Origin: Strongylocentrotus purpuratus
Lineage: Eukaryota; Echinodermata; Echinoidea; Camarodonta; Strongylocentrotidae
Direction: 5' to 3'
DNA: 64,000 bases
Assembly (NCBI RefSeq): GCF_000002235.5
Contig: NW_022145611.1
Location: 22,357,298 to 22,421,297 of the forward strand
The translations under genes and the position numbers were made by a program. Shown here one piece after another: positions 60,022 through 64,000 of this stretch; positions within the stretch are counted from its first letter, which is position 1, and every line of letters starts with the position of its first letter. The notes under the pieces were generated by a model. That model was not told where the DNA came from, did no database searches, and saw only the letters and a list, made by a program, of their open reading frames with translations.

Positions 60022-60703
60022 AATGCCCCGTTGACACTTGCCCGCATTATGGTTTGCGCATATTTAGACACAGACTCCTGCGTGCCAATGCGGGAAGTAT
60101 TCGTGGTAGCGTGCGGGAGGATGCGGGCCATTGCGTGAATGCGTGATAGAATTTTCGAAATGTTCAAAATTTTGGCACGACAAATTTTATTGGCAACTTT
60201 CCTAAACACTTTGTGAACTATGCGCAACCTATGCGCTACCTAGTCGGACCAGTACGCGCCGATGCGTGACCGTCGATCTAGTGACACGCATGCTCACGAC
60301 TAGTTCACAACTAATTTGCTCACAATTTGCGTATTGGCTGTGCATATTTCCTGCGCCAGCAGTTCTCGCATGCCATGCGCAGTCTACAATTGTGGAACAG
60401 GAGAGCACGAAACGTATGCATTATTCATGTTTGATCAGTTTGAACATCGCGAATATTGAAAGGTCATCGTGGCACCAGGTAAAAGAAAAAGCACAAGAGG
60501 CAAGACCGTCATAAAGGGCCAAAAGAAGGCCCCAGTCGATACAAGAGACAGGTCAGTCGCTCCCCCTCAGGGAGCTAGTGGCACCCTCCTCCTCCTCCTC
60601 TGACAATGCCTAAACCTGCAAAGGAGCAGACCTCCACGGTCCCGACGCAATCACAGTCCAAGGCCAGTCCTAATGCTAAGGCAAGGAGAAGAAGAGAGTT
60701 TGT

Positions 60704-60870
60704 GGGTCCAAGGAAAATATTCAAGACTACACATGGACCGTTGGGGCTACACAGCAAGCTGCTGATTTCATCCAAGAGAGGCCACAGTTACATGACAAGA
60801 GGCAGAAGGAATGGTTAACCGTAGCTGCCAAAGCCAGGTTGTGGACAAAAGCTGGAGCGAAAACTTGATC
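60704..60870 (+). pseudogene. MADF/Myb-SANT-like DNA-binding segment
   Basis: One frame reads DYTWTVGATQQAADF, IQERPQLHDKRQKEW, then LTVAAKARLWTKAGAK. This fits the MADF pattern of an initial WT, a RPxL(Y/H)D turn, and a conserved W in the last helix. A TGA follows after one extra A in an A-run; CCACTG|GTAAGTAG, a good donor, lies 20 bp later. MADF domains bind DNA in some transposon proteins and transcription factors. Short and disrupted, so only a likely identification. Confidence 0.5.
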
Positions 60871-61274
60871 TACCTGCCACTGGTAAGTAGGGGAGAGCGG
60901 GGAGTGTTCGCCCTATTTTTGATATCACTCTTCTAGAGCCGTCACTTCATACGCAGGAAGACCATGCTTTTTCATGTATTAAGTCATAGGTAATGTCTAG
61001 CTAATATCCCAGATTAAAGGACACTTTTGTTGTTTTCCAGAGTTGCAATGATATATTGTTTCGAAATAGATAGTTTATGTGAGAACGAAGTAGGTTGTAT
61101 CTTTGAATGTAGCTCATATTATAAGCATAACTTGTCACCATAGCAAAACAAAATCCAAAATACAAAGACAATATTTTTCAAATAAGAATATATGCAAACA
61201 TTTTTGTATTTGTATTGGAAATACTTTAATAAGTTATAGTTCTTTCACAGAAATGTCACAATGGGGAAGACCTA

Positions 61275-61765
61275 CTTATGACAGTGGACTATACTACTCG
61301 GACTTTTGGGAACTAGACAACGTCAAATACAGATGTCGTTTCCTGCCTAAAGTCACACTTCAGTCGTCATGGCATACCAGATGAGGTAGTAAGTGACAAC
61401 GGGCCGCAATTCGTGAGTCAAGAATTCAAGCAGTTCTTGAAAGAGTGGGAGATTTGTCATACCACATCATCCCCCCCCCCCATCACCCTCAATCTAATGG
61501 GAAGGCAGAGTCTGCCGTTAAGATTGCCAAAACCATCATCAAGAAATGCACAAAATCAGAAACGGACGTGCATAAGGCAATTCTGGAATGGAGAAACACT
61601 CCTACAGAAGGGATGCACAGCAGCCCAGTACAGAGACTCATGTCACGTCGGACACAGACAACACTGCCGACAGCTAAACACCTGCTGAAACCAAAGGTAG
61701 TAGGGGTGCAGAAGAAGAAGGTCAAAGAGCAAAACTGCACTACGACAAAACAACAAAGCCTTTGA
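61275..61765 (+). pseudogene. Gypsy-type integrase core fragment, frameshifted
   Basis: Blocks in order: LLMTVDY and YYSDFWELDN (first catalytic Asp in TVD), HFSRHGIPDEVVSDNGPQF (second Asp in SDN), WEICHTTSSP, then HPQSNGKAESAVKIAK (catalytic Glu in KAE). The order and spacing match the rve core of Ty3/Gypsy integrases. At least three frameshifts, one in a C-run near 61,475, break the frame. No LTR, reverse transcriptase or RNase H is present nearby. Confidence 0.8.
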
Positions 61766-61905
61766 CTGTGGTTATGCATTGCGTGAACTATTTGTAAATT
61801 AGATGCGACCCTATACGGACTGCGTGCCACTAATTGGCACGCATTGGCACGCCATAGAGCGGGGCAGTGCGGGACCAAAATGCGGGCAAGTGTCAACGAG
61901 GCATT

Positions 61906-64000
61906 TGCAATCTTAACCCTAGCACTAATGATAATAGTTTGAATGCCTGGAGCAAATATTGGATTGGATCATCCTAAATTCAAGCAAACAATCCAAACTC
62001 CAGCTGGTTTTGAATAAGATTTAATGTAATGACATCATAAAGACACCCAAACTTTCATGAACACATTTTTTTTGTTCATGAAAAGACCTATTAGCCCATA
62101 GATAACTTTAAACAGAGAACATAAATAGTACAGGAAATTATTCTATTTCATATTACCAAGTAATACTAAGTCAAACGGATTTCCATCAAATTAAATAACC
62201 AGCCAACAAATATTACTTCATACAGTTATTCAACATTTTGTGATGTACTAATATGTCAACAAAAACAAAATCATTAAGGAAACGTATAAAAACAGACATT
62301 GTGCAATATCTTACTTAAAAAGTGAAAAAACGTGGCTGATTTTGGCAATCCCCCTCTAAGGTATCTTAAAGATATACATGTACATGTAGTATGCACTCAA
62401 GATACAATGAAATATGTCTGTTTTAGGACGATAAACAAATGTTTTTGAGGTAGTTCCCAATATGATTTTCCAAACAATAGATTTTATACACAAATTTAGC
62501 TCCAATTATTGTCTTAAAAACAGTGCAATAGTACCCTAAGTTCAGAATTAGGTCTGCTTTACAAGGCTGATTTTTGAATTTGATTTATAGAATGTCCAAA
62601 AAGTGTTTGTCTGTCAAAATATAACATTCCCTGATAAGTGATTAATGTAATGAGCTTTCTTTCATTCCTATATAAGAAAGATATTTGCAGTGGTGCTGAC
62701 AGCCCAGCTTCAATTAAAATTTTTCTAGCGATTTCTTGTGGGCTGACCAATATACACTTCTACTTTACATGACATGAGGTATGAACATTGTATCAATCAG
62801 ATTCTCCAAAGAGAATCTTATTCATGATTATAGAGTAAATATTATTATTAGTGGTAGTATAAACCAAATGACACTATAATACTGACAGCGAATAAATACC
62901 ATCACAAATACTCAAATGATATACCTATAATACAGTTTAAAACCAATATGTGATGTATAAGGCAGCCGTGTCTAAGTGAGGCCTTGTCAAAATATTCAAA
63001 CAATCAACTCTACAGTGGCTAATTTCATGTTATCACTCAAAACGTGTACAATTACTAACTTATTTTTGACATGTTACAAATGAAACATGACGGTACATTG
63101 GAGATGAGTTCATCTCAAAGAATATGTCGCAGAACATCAAAGACAGGAGTACATTCAGCCTATATACTCGTAATATTTACTGCATATAATTCTGTTAGCA
63201 TTTTGTAGGTTTTTAAAATTCACACCCATTGTGAATAGTACTGCATCTTGACATACCAGATAAATCATTGCCATTCATGTTATACTATAGATATAATGAC
63301 TGCTATGAGAGGGATACCGGTAGTTGTTTTTATAGGCTCATGGGGACGTTACATCCTGCTATCACCTTGAGGCGCAAAAATTTCTTTAAGGACAGTTGTA
63401 GAATTTCTCCATGTTCAACTTACTCAGGACGTGCGATGAACATGAAGAAATCTTCCCAAATTTCTGTTTACATGTACATGTAACAATGGCAACAAGATTC
63501 TCATCCTACAGGTACTTTGATCAAATTTCCAATTTTTTTTTATCCATCTTATCCATGAATTAAAATAGTGTCAACTAAATATGTCCTCCTTGCCGGATAC
63601 AAGATATGGAATCAGGGCATCTGATCTCCAATAATAATCACTGTCAAAGTCAAATATTGAACCAGACAACAACAAAATATCAGTTACTGACAAGATAATG
63701 TTAAGTACTGGTCACGCGAATAATACTGTGGAAGAAACCATCTTGAAGATATTCTGAATTTTTGATTATGTAGTGAATGAAAACATTTGATTATCATGAG
63801 GTTTGGGAATTATCAAAGTTCTGATTATAAATTAATTTCATTCCTAAATAAAATATTATAGCATTTAAAGAGCAATCTTTTCATGGGGGCGATATTACTA
63901 TGATATTCTTTTACATGAAAATGGGAAAGCTAAATTTCATTTTCATTAACTTTTTCTTTAAAGGTACTATGTCCTTTTTGCAGCCAACCTCAAATGCTGT
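61906..64000. other. Intergenic; no gene recognised
   Basis: AT-rich sequence without recognisable protein domains, tRNAs or clear repeats. Short open frames at 62,559-62,750 (minus) and 63,268-63,483 (plus) have no supporting features. A distant exon or UTR cannot be excluded. Confidence 0.4.

Larger units (their letters stand above)
60022..61905. mobile_element. 31-bp-TIR element with MADF-like and integrase-like segments
   Basis: Ends AATGCCCCGTTGACACTTGC and the inverse of GCAAGTGTCAACGAGGCATT form 31-bp TIRs with two mismatches. Subterminal regions are crowded with GCGTGCG, ATGCGGG and GGCACGC words, possible transposase-binding sites. Inside lie a MADF-like segment followed by a splice donor, and a broken Gypsy-type integrase core. 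I find no clear target duplication. MADF/Myb-like proteins occur in PIF/Harbinger elements, while integrase-bearing TIR elements are known as Ginger. The class is unresolved. Confidence 0.65.

Noticed and set aside
61489..61896. 135-codon minus-strand frame
   Set aside because: It is the antisense shadow of the integrase fragment, which has clear family blocks on the plus strand.

Overview
This window is eukaryotic, from a marine deuterostome, most likely an echinoderm and possibly a sea urchin. The species is an inference. The support is GT-AG introns between short exons, a scavenger-receptor cysteine-rich (SRCR) gene, a Penelope-like element, a tRNA-derived SINE of a type I associate with sea urchins, degraded CR1/L2-like LINEs, and many small inverted-repeat transposons (MITEs). 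Nothing looks bacterial; there is no operon, CRISPR array or phage.

Layout. 1-26,546 is one satellite array (about 155-bp monomer, roughly 170 copies) with a 500-N gap; its left edge lies outside the window. At its right edge sits a 5'-truncated Penelope-like element (26,547-27,690) with a GIY-YIG nuclease domain, 150-bp inverted repeats and a candidate hammerhead ribozyme. 28,406-30,541 holds the first two exons of a minus-strand SRCR gene; a MITE ends 20 bp beyond the second exon's donor. 32,198-38,038 holds gene A, a two-exon minus-strand gene for a small single-pass membrane protein with a PPxY motif, whose stop codon lies inside a SINE. 39.3-40.0 kb holds a LINE remnant and a MITE with telomere-like TTAGGG blocks.

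40.4-59.9 kb is a diverged tandem duplication. Gene B (40,793-42,676) and gene C (50,612-55,406) are paralogs of the gene A type, all on the minus strand and all with one phase-1 intron. Gene C has one intact last exon plus three broken copies of it. Each duplicate carries its own private insertions: a second satellite (43.4-45.9 kb), two TTAA-type MITEs and low-complexity DNA upstream of gene B; a foldback element, a TTGGGTAA-rich MITE and a 2.6-kb LINE around gene C. The other copy often shows the empty site. 60,022-61,905 is a 31-bp-TIR element containing a MADF-like segment and a broken Gypsy-type integrase core. 61.9-64.0 kb shows nothing I can identify.

How the genes work together. Genes A, B and C look like one family: signal peptide, very short Gly/Arg/Ser-rich ectodomain, one membrane helix, and a cytoplasmic tail with a PPxY motif that could recruit WW-domain proteins such as Nedd4-type ligases (inference). 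The SRCR gene is secreted or membrane-bound by its signal peptide. No pathway can be read from the window.
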